A stretch of 46,524 nucleotides of DNA from Streptomyces regalis (GTDB taxonomy: Bacteria; Actinomycetota; Actinomycetes; Streptomycetales; Streptomycetaceae), in the NCBI RefSeq assembly GCF_001509475.1, contig NZ_LLZG01000385.1, positions 1 through 46,524 on the forward strand. Reading direction: 5' to 3'. The position numbers and the translations under genes are program-made. The number at the start of each line of letters is the position of its first letter. The stretch's first letter is position 1. Below the pieces are notes generated by a model. That model was not told the DNA's origin. It did no database searches and saw only the letters and a list, made by a program, of their open reading frames with translations. Below, piece by piece: positions 7,721-15,187 of this stretch.

Positions 7721-8962
7721 TCAGCTCGGTGTTGGTCTTGAACTCCCGCGGGTGACCGCGCGGCGTACGCCGGCTTCGGTGAAGGTCAGTGCGGCGGCGG
7801 CCACCAGGCCCAGCAGGACGAGGCCGATCGCGTAGGAGCCGTACGCGCCGTACAGCGAGCCCATCAGCAGCGGCGGCACGAACCCGCCCAGGCCGCCGGC
7901 CGCGCCGACGATGCCGGTGACCGAGCCGACCTTGTTGGCCGGGGCCAGCAGGGCGACCAGGGCGAAGGTGGCGCCGCTGCCCGCGCCGAGGGCGGCAGCC
8001 ATGGACAGGAACGCGATGGTTCCGACCGGTGCCAGGGACGGGGTGAAGGACTGTGCGAGGGCTCCGGCGAGGACCACGGCCAGCGATCCGGCCAGCACCT
8101 GCACCGGGCCGAGGCGGTCCGACAGCCAGCCTCCAAGGGGGCGCATCGCCACTGCGAGGAGCACGAAGCCGGCCATGCGGTTGGCGGCGTCCGCCTGGGT
8201 CAGCCCGTAGCCGGTCTTGAGGTAGGTGGGCAGGTAGACGGAGAAGGCCACGTAGCCACCGAACGCGACCGCGTACAGCGCGGATGCCTGCCAGGTGATG
8301 CCGAGCCCCAGTGTGGCGGCCAGGCGGCGGGCGAGCGGCTCGGTGGGCACCGTGCGGCCGGGAGCGTCCCTCAGGAGCAGTGCGGCCGCGGCAGCGTAGA
8401 CCGCGAGTACGGCGGCGGTGATCAGGAAGGGGTTGGCCATGCCGTGGGCGTCGACGAGCTTGACCGTGGTCAGGGCGCTGATCGCGGTGCCGCCCATGCC
8501 GGCGCCGAAGATCCCGATCGCCAGTCCGCGCCGTTCGGGCGGGAACCACGCGCTGACGAAAGGCACCCCGACGGCGAAGGCGGTGCCGCCGATGCCGAGG
8601 AAGAAGCCGCCCACGAGCAGCGCGGCCAGCGAGTCGTGCCCGGCGAGGCCCAGGTAGAGGACCGGGACGATGGTGGCCGCCGACACCAGCGGGAACATCA
8701 CCCGGCCGCCGAACCGGTCGGTCAGCGCACCGACCGGGATCCGCCCGAGTGAGCCGACCACGACCGGCACCGCCACCAGCAACGACTGCTCGAACGAGGA
8801 CAGCCCGAGGGAGTCCTTGAAGCGCGGGCCGAGCGGGCTCAGCAGCGCCCAGGCCCAGAAGTCGACGGCGAAGCCGACCGTGGCCAACGCCAGCATCAGC
8901 CAGGCCCGCCCGGACACGGACTCGGCCGGTGCCTCGCTTTGCTTTCTAGACGGCAGGAGCAT
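7721..8962 (-). CDS. narK: NarK-type nitrate/nitrite MFS transporter
   Basis: A 413-residue, 12-helix major facilitator. The N-terminal membrane segment GFAVDFWAWALLSPLGPRFKDSLGLSSFEQSLLVA and loop GRIPVGALTDRFGGRVMFP match the NarK/NasA family; glycine-rich segments GIFGAGMGGTAISAL (helix 5) and GIVGAAGGLGGFVPPL (helix 11) correspond to the two nitrate signature motifs. It exchanges or imports nitrate/nitrite across the membrane. ATG 8962 has GGAAGGG upstream. No nitrate reductase genes are in the window. It sits beside the PPOX and Acg genes, which suggests a low-oxygen regulon. A short open extension in another frame past the stop (to 7653) is discussed under rejected items. Confidence 0.88.
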   Translation of the reverse strand: MLLPSRKQSEAPAESVSGRAWLMLALATVGFAVDFWAWALLSPLGPRFKDSLGLSSFEQSLLVAVPVVVGSLGRIPVGALTDRFGGRVMFPLVSAATIVPVLYLGLAGHDSLAALLVGGFFLGIGGTAFAVGVPFVSAWFPPERRGLAIGIFGAGMGGTAISALTTVKLVDAHGMANPFLITAAVLAVYAAAAALLLRDAPGRTVPTEPLARRLAATLGLGITWQASALYAVAFGGYVAFSVYLPTYLKTGYGLTQADAANRMAGFVLLAVAMRPLGGWLSDRLGPVQVLAGSLAVVLAGALAQSFTPSLAPVGTIAFLSMAAALGAGSGATFALVALLAPANKVGSVTGIVGAAGGLGGFVPPLLMGSLYGAYGSYAIGLVLLGLVAAAALTFTEAGVRRAVTRGSSRPTPS

Positions 8963-9177
8963 GCCGCCCGCCCTTCCTGCTCGCCATGGGCGGCCCCGGT
9001 TGTCGGTCCGGGGCCGCAGGCCCTGCGGCCGCTCAGCGCGTGCCGGTGACCTGCTGCCACTATCCGCATCGCGACGCTCTGAACGGGTGGGCCATCAGTC
9101 CTCGATCACCGGGCCCGGCGGTCCCCGGTTTCTGGGCCGGGTGGCAGCAGGACCGCGCACCCGTCCGGGGTTGGTTG

Positions 9178-9191
9178 GGGCCGGTCGGCCC
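9178..9191. promoter_or_regulatory. Candidate DevR/OsdR-type operator
   Basis: The 14-mer GGGCCGGTCGGCCC, nearly a perfect palindrome, lies 37 bp upstream of the PPOX gene start at 9228. GGCC-rich palindromes of this type precede dormancy genes in actinobacteria, and GATCGGCCC elements recur at 13027-13108 near the second Acg gene. Assignment to a DevR/OsdR-like regulator is inference; no such regulator is in the window. Confidence 0.4.
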
Positions 9192-9227
9192 TAACAGGGG
9201 CTCGGCCCCGGGAGGGAGCATGGACTG

Positions 9228-9668
9228 ATGTTCCACAACGACGGCTTTCGCACGCTCGACCGGCAGGAGTGTCTGCGGCTGCTGGCCAAGGTGCCGGTCG
9301 GGCGCATCGTCTACACCAGGCAGGCGCTGCCCGCAGTCCTGCCGGTCAACTTCTCCCTCGACGCGGACTCCTCCGTGGTGCTGCGCACCTCGGCCCGCTC
9401 GGAGCTGGTGCGTGCCGTCGACGGGGTCGTGGTCGCGTTCGAGGTGGACGAGTTCGATGCCTCCACTCGGTCCGGGTGGAGCGTGGTGGTCACCGGCCGG
9501 GCAATGGTGGTGACCGACCCCGCCCAGCACGAGCGGCTGCTGCGGACCGGCCCCCGTTCCTGGGCGGTCGCGAGCGACGGGGTCTTCGTACGGATCGAGT
9601 CCGAGCTCGTCACGGGGCGGGAGATTGTCGGCGCCGAAGACGCGGTGGGGGGCAGCGCCTCACGCTGA
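9228..9668 (+). CDS. Pyridoxamine 5'-phosphate oxidase-like flavin-binding protein
   Basis: A 146-residue protein of the split beta-barrel PPOX/FMN-binding superfamily. Visible features are the starting helix LDRQECLRLLAKVPVGRIVY, the strand pair LPAVLPVNFSLDADSSVVLRT, and VAFEVDEFDASTRSGWSVVVTGRA, typical of the subgroup in mycobacterial and streptomycete dormancy regulons. These proteins bind FMN, F420 or heme; the ligand here is unknown. ATG 9228 was chosen: GGGAGGGAG lies about 13 bases upstream, and the ATG at 9221 hits a stop after two codons. The candidate palindromic operator is just upstream. Neighbours NarK and Acg support a low-oxygen role. Confidence 0.85.
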   Translation: MFHNDGFRTLDRQECLRLLAKVPVGRIVYTRQALPAVLPVNFSLDADSSVVLRTSARSELVRAVDGVVVAFEVDEFDASTRSGWSVVVTGRAMVVTDPAQHERLLRTGPRSWAVASDGVFVRIESELVTGREIVGAEDAVGGSASR

Positions 9669-9832
9669 GCTTCGGCTCATGCCGGACAGCACCCGGCGGC
9701 GATGCAGGGCCGCGCAGATGGTTCAGCCGGACGTCGCCCTGCCTTGGTGTCTGGCGGTCTGTCTGCGTGCGTTGCGCGGCGGCGGCCGCGCCGCCCGTCA
9801 CTGTCCGGTCTTTGGGCGGGCAGCCTCGGTTT

Positions 9833-10804
9833 TCAGGAGCTGTCCGGACGGGCTGTCGCCCGCGGGGTCCTCCCGCCCTCGGGGCCGTAGCCGAAACGGA
9901 TCAGCAGCTGCGGGCAGCACCGCCTTTGTCGGAGGCGGGCCGCATCGCGCAGATCCGGCCACTCCATCGCCTGGTGCAGCATGGAGGTCCGCAGCCCGTA
10001 CTCAGTCGCCGTCAGCAGCACGCGCTCCAAGCCCTGCCCCGCACGCAGCCAGTTCTCCGGTCGGTCGTGCGCGGTCCACAGCAGGGCCAGCTGGGCGTGG
10101 CGCTCGAAGCGCAGGGCCGGCAGGCGCAGCACTGGCAGCGGGCCGGTGAAGTCCCGCATCGGCATTCGCCCTGCTGTGTCTTGCGGACCGAGGGCAGTGA
10201 ACGGGATTCCATACGGCGTACTCGCTGCCGGGGCGGTGATCCAGGTACGTGTTTCGGCGGTGCGTGCCGGGCTGGCCTGGTTGCGTGCCTCGACCGCGGC
10301 GGTCAGCCGCAGCAGCCGACGGGTCCCGGCGATGCCCGGTACGTGCAGCCGCGCGCCCTCGGCCTGTGCGGCCGCGACCATCTCCGCGACGACCGGCTCG
10401 GGCACCGGGCGGCCGGTGAACGGCATCCGGCTGGTGTGGCGCCGCTCGATGGCCGGGTACAGCCACTGGTAGTCCGGCGGGTCGCCCGCGGCGCGGGTCA
10501 ATTGCACGGTTGCCAGCAGGTCGGCATGGGCGGGATCGGGCAGCAGCCGTACGACTGATTCCCAGCCCAGGTGCGCGACAGCGACGCGGAGGTTGAAGAG
10601 CGCGGCGCCCACGGACAGGTGCCGGGCGCGTTGCTCCGGATCGGCCAGTGGCAGTGCCCGTCTGCGGTCGGCGCGGACCTCGATGGACCGGGTGGCCGGG
10701 TCCATGCCGAAGCGCCAGGGCTGTGTGTTGTGGATCGAGGGCGCCGCCACCGCTGCTGCCAGCAGCGTTTCCAGCGCGGTGGCATCGATCTCCCGGGTCG
10801 GCAT
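9833..10804 (-). CDS. Acg-family FMN-binding nitroreductase-like protein (copy 1)
   Basis: A 323-residue protein resembling Mycobacterium tuberculosis Acg (Rv2032), a nitroreductase-fold protein that binds FMN but has a lid over the flavin and may sequester it. Hallmarks are AVAAPSIHNTQPWRF near residues 17-31, LSVGAALFNLRVAVAHLGW, RRHTSRMPFTGRPVP, and the C-terminal LLIRFGYGPEG. ATG 10804 is preceded by a GAGGAG-like site. A second, diverged copy lies at 11826-12815 on the same strand with a STAS gene between. In mycobacteria Acg belongs to the DosR regulon; the same role here is inferred. Confidence 0.88.
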   Translation of the reverse strand: MPTREIDATALETLLAAAVAAPSIHNTQPWRFGMDPATRSIEVRADRRRALPLADPEQRARHLSVGAALFNLRVAVAHLGWESVVRLLPDPAHADLLATVQLTRAAGDPPDYQWLYPAIERRHTSRMPFTGRPVPEPVVAEMVAAAQAEGARLHVPGIAGTRRLLRLTAAVEARNQASPARTAETRTWITAPAASTPYGIPFTALGPQDTAGRMPMRDFTGPLPVLRLPALRFERHAQLALLWTAHDRPENWLRAGQGLERVLLTATEYGLRTSMLHQAMEWPDLRDAARLRQRRCCPQLLIRFGYGPEGGRTPRATARPDSS

Positions 10805-10969
10805 CGCGGCTCCTCACTCGTCCGGGGAGCCGCCTGTGCGGGCGCGGTTCCCCGTGTGCCCTCCACCCTCCGACGGCGGCGAGCGGGTGGCGAGGGCCGC
10901 CAGTCCCTCGCTGCGGGCCGAGGGGCCCGGGGCCTGGAGTCCACAGGGGCAGAGTGCGCCACGCGGTGG

Positions 10970-11302
10970 TCAGGCGGCGCGCATCGCGGTCGGGAGATCG
11001 GGGTGGACGTCGAGCAGGTGATCGGCTCCCGTGATGCGCAGCACCTTGCGGCTGATGCGGTGGCGTGCCGTGATCCGCAGGACCCGGCCGCATCGCGTCG
11101 CGACCGCGTGGGCGCGTTCGAGGAAGGTGACGCCGTCCGTGGTCAGGAGCGAGCAGCCGAGGTCCACGATCACTGTCCGCTCGGGACTTTCCCGGATCGA
11201 GGTGTCGAGTTCGGCCGCGAACTGCTCGACATTGGCGATGTCGACGACTTCGTTCACCTCTACGATCCGGTGGCCGTCGATGTCGTAGATCAACAGTGCC
11301 AT
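10970..11302 (-). CDS. STAS-domain anti-sigma-factor antagonist-like protein
   Basis: A 110-residue single-domain STAS protein beginning MALLIYDIDGHRIVEVNEVVD. The phosphorylatable loop reads LGCSLLTTDGVTFLERAHAV, matching the STAS pattern DLxxxxxxDSxGxxxL with Thr in place of the usual Ser before the Asp-Gly. Such proteins bind anti-sigma kinases and release an alternative sigma factor; the C-terminal strand VLRITGADHLLDVHPDL is also typical. No partner kinase or sigma gene is nearby. It lies between two Acg-like genes on the same strand and may belong to the same stress response. No strong ribosome-binding site was seen directly upstream. Confidence 0.8.
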   Translation of the reverse strand: MALLIYDIDGHRIVEVNEVVDIANVEQFAAELDTSIRESPERTVIVDLGCSLLTTDGVTFLERAHAVATRCGRVLRITARHRISRKVLRITGADHLLDVHPDLPTAMRAA

Positions 11303-11572
11303 GATCGGCTCCGGCGCAGTGTCATGTCATACCCGGGAGCAGCCGTGGCCCGGCCGTGCCCCGAGGATGCCTGGAAATGGGTTTGTCCTACCGACTACCC
11401 GTTGTCAGCGGTTCATCCCTACGGCAGCGACTGCCGCCGGCAGAACCTCAGCGCTGTCTCCCGCCGGGAGGGGTTACGTGGCGGGCAGCGCGGTGGCCAG
11501 CAGCACGACGCCGACACCGGTCGCCGAAGGAGTCTGGAGCTGCTGTCCGACCATCAGTAAGGAGCGGAGCAC
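11303..11572. other. Intergenic region
   Basis: No recognised gene. It holds the presumed promoter of the STAS gene (leftward) and the leader of the small open frame at 11573. The AAGGAG at 11558-11563 is a good ribosome-binding site for that frame. Confidence 0.5.
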
Positions 11573-11809
11573 ATGACCGTCAAGGACACCGGTGTCCATG
11601 CCACCACCGTCGCTGTGCACCCGACCGAACGTGCCGTCGCTATGACGACCGCCTCTCACCCAGCACGGCTGGCTGCGGCTCGAAGCCGACAGCGACCGCG
11701 TCCTGCGGATGCTGAGCGCAACGGGGCTAAGCGGCGCGGCTTCGAGACCAACGGCTGTCTGCCCGAAGCTCCCGCTCCCGGCGGAAGCCTGTCCGGCGCA
11801 GCGGGCTGA
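11573..11809 (+). CDS. Small unrecognised open frame with a good RBS
   Basis: ATG 11573 follows AAGGAG at about nine bases, the reason for listing it. The frame gives 78 residues starting MTVKDTGVHATTVAVHPTER; the last 40 residues are Arg/Ala/Pro-rich with no family signature. At about 11657-11720 another frame reads LTQHGWLRLEADSDRVLRML, which looks more protein-like, so this may be a genuine start joined by a frameshift to a decayed gene. Its end faces the tail of the second Acg gene with a gap of about 16 bp. I do not recognise the family. Confidence 0.35.
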   Translation: MTVKDTGVHATTVAVHPTERAVAMTTASHPARLAAARSRQRPRPADAERNGAKRRGFETNGCLPEAPAPGGSLSGAAG

Positions 11810-11825
11810 CGAGGCCGTTGCCCCG

Positions 11826-12815
11826 TCACTCGGCGTCGTACAGCTGCTCCGGTGCACGTCGCGGACTGGCCGGGCCCTCAGGGCCGTACCCGAGCCGAAT
11901 CAGCATCTGCGCGTGCCCTGTCAGGTCCGGTACAGGACTCAGGTCGCGGCGCAGGTCGGGCCACTCGATCGGCTGGTGCAGCAAGGAAGCGCGCACACCG
12001 TACGCCGTCGCCACCAGCAGGACGTGCTCCAGCGCCTGTCCCGCGCGCAGCCAGTCACTGCGGCGGTCGTGCTCGGTGGCCAGCAGGGCCACCACGGGGT
12101 GGGACTCGAAGGGCTTGGCGGGGAGCCGCTCGGTGTGCCGCTGTGCGGTGAAGTCGCGTATGGGGAACTGCTCGTGCGCGTCCTGCAGCCCCAGTGCCGC
12201 TCGCGGTATGCCGAGATCTGCGGAGTCGTCCGGGTCCCGGTGCACCCATCGGCGGCTCTCCACGGCCCGGTCGGGGTCAGTGCGATTGCGGTGCTCGGCC
12301 ACCCTCGCCAAGCGCAGCAGCCGTGCCGTCTCGGCAGCACCGGGAAAGGTCAGCAGGGTGCCTTCCGCGTGGGCGGCTTCGCCGAGTTCGGCCCGCACGT
12401 TCGGCGCAAGCGGCCGACCGGAGAACGGAACCCGGCTGCTGTGCCTGCGCCAGATCATCGGATAGAGATCGGCGCGGTGCCCCGCGGGTGCACGGCGGCC
12501 CGCCCCGGACAGCCGGAGGTTGGCGAGCAGGCTTGGATCCTCGGGATCCGGCAGCAGACGTACGACGGGGGTCCAGCCGAAGTGGGCCGCCGCAATGCGT
12601 AGGTTGAAGACAGCGGCGCCGACGGACAGGTGCAGGGCCCGACCGACGGGATCGACGTGGCGCAGCCCCCGTTCCGGAACGGCGTGCACGTCCAGTGCGG
12701 CGGTCTCCGGGTCGAGCCGGAAGCGCCACGGCTGGGTGTTGTAGATCGAGGGGGCGGCCACGGCGGCCGAGATGCAGGATTCCAGGGTCGCCGCATCGAG
12801 GGGCACGGTGCGCAT
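11826..12815 (-). CDS. Acg-family FMN-binding nitroreductase-like protein (copy 2)
   Basis: A 329-residue paralogue of the 9833-10804 protein. Shared features are AAVAAPSIYNTQPWRFRLD near the N-terminus, LSVGAAVFNLRIAAAHFGW, WRRHSSRVPFSGRPL, LRAGQALEHVLLVATAYGVR and LIRLGYGPEGPAS near the end. The two copies are clearly homologous but diverged, so the duplication is old. ATG 12815 is followed upstream by a GGAGGAGG-type site. The upstream region carries three GATCGGCCC elements and the 51-bp tandem repeat, which may include its operator. A role as a flavin-binding dormancy protein is inferred from mycobacterial Acg. Confidence 0.87.
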   Translation of the reverse strand: MRTVPLDAATLESCISAAVAAPSIYNTQPWRFRLDPETAALDVHAVPERGLRHVDPVGRALHLSVGAAVFNLRIAAAHFGWTPVVRLLPDPEDPSLLANLRLSGAGRRAPAGHRADLYPMIWRRHSSRVPFSGRPLAPNVRAELGEAAHAEGTLLTFPGAAETARLLRLARVAEHRNRTDPDRAVESRRWVHRDPDDSADLGIPRAALGLQDAHEQFPIRDFTAQRHTERLPAKPFESHPVVALLATEHDRRSDWLRAGQALEHVLLVATAYGVRASLLHQPIEWPDLRRDLSPVPDLTGHAQMLIRLGYGPEGPASPRRAPEQLYDAE

Positions 12816-13020
12816 GCCGGCCTCCTCCCGTGCAGACGGTGGACAAGTACTGGCGTCCTACGAGCGTGAGAGCACCGCGGCAGCATGGTGAGGGGCCGTT
12901 GGTCCCTCTTCCGGGCCCGGTCAGGGCACAGTCGCCCGCCCGCCACACAGGCGGAGACCGAGGGCACGTCATCGGCACGTACACGTCCCGGACCGAACGT
13001 CCCGCCGATTCGGCGTACTT

Positions 13021-13108
13021 GGCCCCGATCGGCCCTCCGCTTCCACCTGATCGGCCCATGACGCGGTACCGCTCGGGCTGCCACCTTCCTGTTCCACCTG
13101 ATCGGCCC
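13021..13108. promoter_or_regulatory. Cluster of GATCGGCCC elements upstream of the second Acg gene
   Basis: GATCGGCCC occurs at 13027-13035 (within the near-palindrome GGCCCCGATCGGCCC, 13021-13035), 13049-13057 and 13100-13108, the last two being the same element in each copy of the tandem repeat. They lie 210-290 bp upstream of the Acg start at 12815, which is distant for an operator. They resemble the palindrome at 9178-9191. A DevR/OsdR link is a guess. Confidence 0.35.
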
Positions 13109-13142
13109 ATGACGCGGTACCGCTCGGGCTGCCACCTTCCTG
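13041..13142. repeat. Perfect 51-bp tandem duplication
   Basis: Positions 13041-13091 and 13092-13142 are identical 51-bp units, each starting TTCCACCTGATCGGCCCATG and ending GGGCTGCCACCTTCCTG. There is no spacer. It lies outside recognised genes, between the second Acg gene and a nitroreductase remnant. A perfect duplication indicates a recent event or an assembly artefact. Confidence 0.95.
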
Positions 13143-13260
13143 GGGTGACCACGAGGAGGTGCGGGGAGATGCGCGCGGATCCGAGCGTCGGGGTGCAGGT
13201 CGGCGGCCGTCGGTTCACCGCTCGCGCCCGGGTCGCGTCCCCGGCCGAACGCGGGCTCCT

Positions 13261-13362
13261 CTGACCCCAGATGGCCCGCATCTTCTTTTCCCGCTGTACG
13301 ACGAGTACGCACAACGGACCGACCGCGAAATCCCGATCGTCCGGCTCACTCCGCAGGACTGA
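13261..13362 (+). pseudogene. C-terminal scrap of an F420-dependent nitroreductase-family protein
   Basis: The frame 13261-13362 encodes PDGPHLLFPLYDEYAQRTDR followed by EIPIVRLTPQD and a stop. FPxYxxYxxRTDRxIPVVxL is the usual end of the deazaflavin (F420)-dependent nitroreductase family. Nothing of the earlier domain is found upstream, where the 51-bp repeats lie. It is a remnant. Confidence 0.6.
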
Positions 13363-13485
13363 CCCTGACTCAAGGAACTTGACGGGGCACATCGTCACCG
13401 GGTGGCCCCGAGTCAGTCCTGCACGGCTTCGGTGAAGAACTCCGGTGGTGCCTGCAGGTCGTGGGCACGGGACAGGACGGCGTGG

Positions 13486-13617
13486 GACGTCCCCACCCAG
13501 GAACTTCTCAACGACCTCTTCGGCCGCCTGGCCGACCCCGAGCAGATGCTGCGCGCCTTCGGCCTGGACACGGCGATCGCAGCCACCCAGGAGAGCCAGG
13601 AAGGCAGGGCCGCGTGA
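13486..13617 (+). pseudogene. C-terminal end of a metal ABC-transporter ATPase
   Basis: The frame ends ELLNDLFGRLADPEQMLRAF, then about 18 residues and TGA at 13615-13617. It overlaps the permease start by GTGA, the usual ATPase-permease coupling of zinc/manganese ABC operons. Walker A, the signature motif and Walker B are all absent, and the sequence before about 13486 is unrelated. It is the stump of the ATPase gene of the following permease. Confidence 0.5.
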
Positions 13618-14432
13618 GCGTCGTGGAATTCCTCACCGATCCCTGGCAACTTCCGTTCATGCAGCGGGCGTTCGCCGTCGCTGTGATCACCGGGCGGGTG
13701 TGCGGGGTCGTCGGCGTGTACGTCGTCCTGCGCGGCATGGCGTTCAACGGCGAGACCGTGTCCCACTCGGCGTTCCCGGGCGTCGCACTCGCCTACGCCT
13801 TCCATGGCAACCTGCTCCTCGGCGGGGCGCTCGCCGGCCTGACCACCTCGATCCTCATCGCGTTGGTCTCGCAGAACCGCCGCCTGAAGGAGGACACCGT
13901 CATCGGCGTGTTCTTCTCCTGCGCATTCGGACTCGGCATCGTCCTGGTGTCCACGGCCGCAGGCGTCGGCGCGCTCCTGGTGACTGTCGTCCTGCCGTTG
14001 AGCAAGGAACTGGTCGCCGTCAGCCTCGACCGCGAGACGGCGAGGGCGGCCGGGCTTACGGTCACGTGGCTCGACTTGATCCTCTACGCCGTCGTCACCG
14101 CCACGATCGTGATGTCCCTGGAGGCGGTGGGCAACATCCTGGTCCTGTCCCTGCTCATCACCCCGGCCGCCGCGGCCCGCATGCTGACCGAACGGCTGTG
14201 GGCGATGACGCTGCCGGCTTCGACGTTCGGCGGCACGGGCGCGCCGGCCGGGCTGTACGTCTCATACGCCTACGACCTGGCTGCCGGCGGCTCCATCGTC
14301 TGCGCGCTGACCGCACTGTTCGCCGTGACCTGGTGCCTGGCACCCCGGCACGGACTGCTGGCCCGGTCCCGCGCCCGTCGGCACAACGGCGCGGCCTGGC
14401 AGTCAGCCGGCGAACAGGCGGTCTCGACGTGA
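13614..14432 (+). CDS. Zinc/manganese ABC transporter permease, apparently internally deleted
   Basis: A 272-residue member of the ABC-3 (ZnuB/AztB-type) metal permease family, from GTG 13614 overlapping the ATPase stump. Diagnostic segments are QRAFAVAVITGRVCGVVGVYVVLRGMAF, ETVSHSAFPGVALAYAF, SQNRRLKEDTVIGVFFSCAF and LEAVGNILVLSLLITPAAAARML. After GIVLVST the sequence goes straight to AAGVGALLVTVVLPL; relatives have roughly 35-45 more residues there (a GxLFGxxL loop and part of a helix). I infer an in-frame deletion. With its ATPase truncated and no binding protein nearby, import is probably lost. The Zur box 460 bp downstream supports zinc as the former substrate. Confidence 0.7.
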   Translation: MSVVEFLTDPWQLPFMQRAFAVAVITGRVCGVVGVYVVLRGMAFNGETVSHSAFPGVALAYAFHGNLLLGGALAGLTTSILIALVSQNRRLKEDTVIGVFFSCAFGLGIVLVSTAAGVGALLVTVVLPLSKELVAVSLDRETARAAGLTVTWLDLILYAVVTATIVMSLEAVGNILVLSLLITPAAAARMLTERLWAMTLPASTFGGTGAPAGLYVSYAYDLAAGGSIVCALTALFAVTWCLAPRHGLLARSRARRHNGAAWQSAGEQAVST

Positions 14433-14495
14433 CAGCGCCCTCCAGCGGATACGGCCGATCCGTCTGCCCCAGGCCCTCGGGCGCGCCGTCGTCCC

Positions 14496-14873
14496 TCAGT
14501 TGAGGTGGGCGACGTGCTGCGAAGCGGGCGCCGCACGCAGCCGGTCGGGCAGTGTGCCGTCGTCCGGCATGCCGGCCCGCAGCCACGCCCCGACCGCGTC
14601 GGCGTCGGCCTCGGTGACGAGCGGGCCGAGACGTACGACGGCGCCCGTGGGCCGGCGGTCCACCGTGCACGGCTGTACGGCGGCGTGCAGCCCACGCCGG
14701 CCGCGGCAGCGCAGGAACTTCTCCAGACAGCCGGTGGAGACCATGACGCCGTGGGGGCAGCTGCGGATCGCCAGGCGCAGCCCGTCCATCACCTGATCGG
14801 TCCCGGCCTCGCAGGAGGCGCAGACGACAAGGGTGAAGGGGCGGTCCCGGCGGTCGCCTCCGGCGTCAGTCAT
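14496..14873 (-). CDS. (2Fe-2S) ferredoxin-like small protein under a Zur box
   Basis: A 125-residue protein with a thioredoxin-like ferredoxin pattern: VVCASCEAGTDQV, then SCPHGVMVSTGCLEKFLRCRG and QPCTV. The spaced cysteines could hold a 2Fe-2S cluster or a metal. ATG 14873 has a GGAG-containing leader, and the perfect Zur-type palindrome at 14893-14912 lies only 20 bp upstream, so expression is probably restricted to zinc starvation. Similar proteins accompany Zur-regulated loci in Streptomyces, possibly as zinc-sparing or metal-handling proteins; the exact role is unknown. It converges on the zinc permease remnant. Confidence 0.75.
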   Translation of the reverse strand: MTDAGGDRRDRPFTLVVCASCEAGTDQVMDGLRLAIRSCPHGVMVSTGCLEKFLRCRGRRGLHAAVQPCTVDRRPTGAVVRLGPLVTEADADAVGAWLRAGMPDDGTLPDRLRAAPASQHVAHLN

Positions 14874-14892
14874 CCTGCACTCCCTCCGCCAC

Positions 14893-14912
14893 TGAAAATG
14901 GTTTCCATTTTA
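14893..14912. promoter_or_regulatory. Zur box
   Basis: The 20-mer TGAAAATGGTTTCCATTTTA contains perfect inverted arms AAAATGG (14895-14901) and CCATTTT (14905-14911) around TTT. It matches the streptomycete Zur consensus (TGAAAAT-x-ATTTTCA type). It lies 20 bp before the ferredoxin-like start on the minus strand and is the only strongly AT-rich patch nearby. Confidence 0.85.
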
Positions 14913-14975
14913 TATCACCTCAATCCCAGGAGCGGCTTTGCCAAGAGCGGCCCGCCGACGGGCACCGCCACCACC

Positions 14976-15068
14976 TGGGCCGGACGAATCGCGACCGACA
15001 CCGGCTTCGCCGAGGTCGAGCACACCGTCGAACTCACCGGCGTCTGCGCTGGATGCCGGCCCGCATCG
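14976..15068 (+). pseudogene. C-terminal scrap of a Fur-family regulator
   Basis: In one frame the bases encode RIATDTGFAEVEHTVELTGV followed by CAGCRP. TGFxVxxHxxxLxGxCxxC is the end of the Fur/Zur dimerisation domain with its structural zinc CxxC. The DNA-binding half is absent. The neighbouring Zur box and zinc permease suggest it was zur or a close relative. Remnant only. Confidence 0.55.
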
Positions 15069-15187
15069 GACGACGACGAAGGAGCACCACCGCCATGCCA
15101 CCGGGATTCCACCCGAGCGGACCTCCGGGGCCGAACCCGCAGCTGCGCGATCCGAGCTGCGCATGGACGCCGTCCAAGCAGCCCCGG

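Noticed and set aside
7653..7745. Possible short gene or NarK extension ending ELTRAIHAMTMELHRRLIDD on the minus strand
   Set aside because: The peptide looks helical and real, but it lies in another frame past the NarK stop and has no start or RBS of its own; at best it is a remnant of another gene.
13041..13142. Possible CRISPR array from the 51-bp repeats
   Set aside because: Only two copies, directly joined with no spacer, and no cas genes in the window.
12277..13398. Minus-strand frame of 373 codons through the tandem repeat
   Set aside because: It overlaps the real Acg gene in another frame, has no motif, and its only order comes from the 51-bp repeat being a multiple of three.
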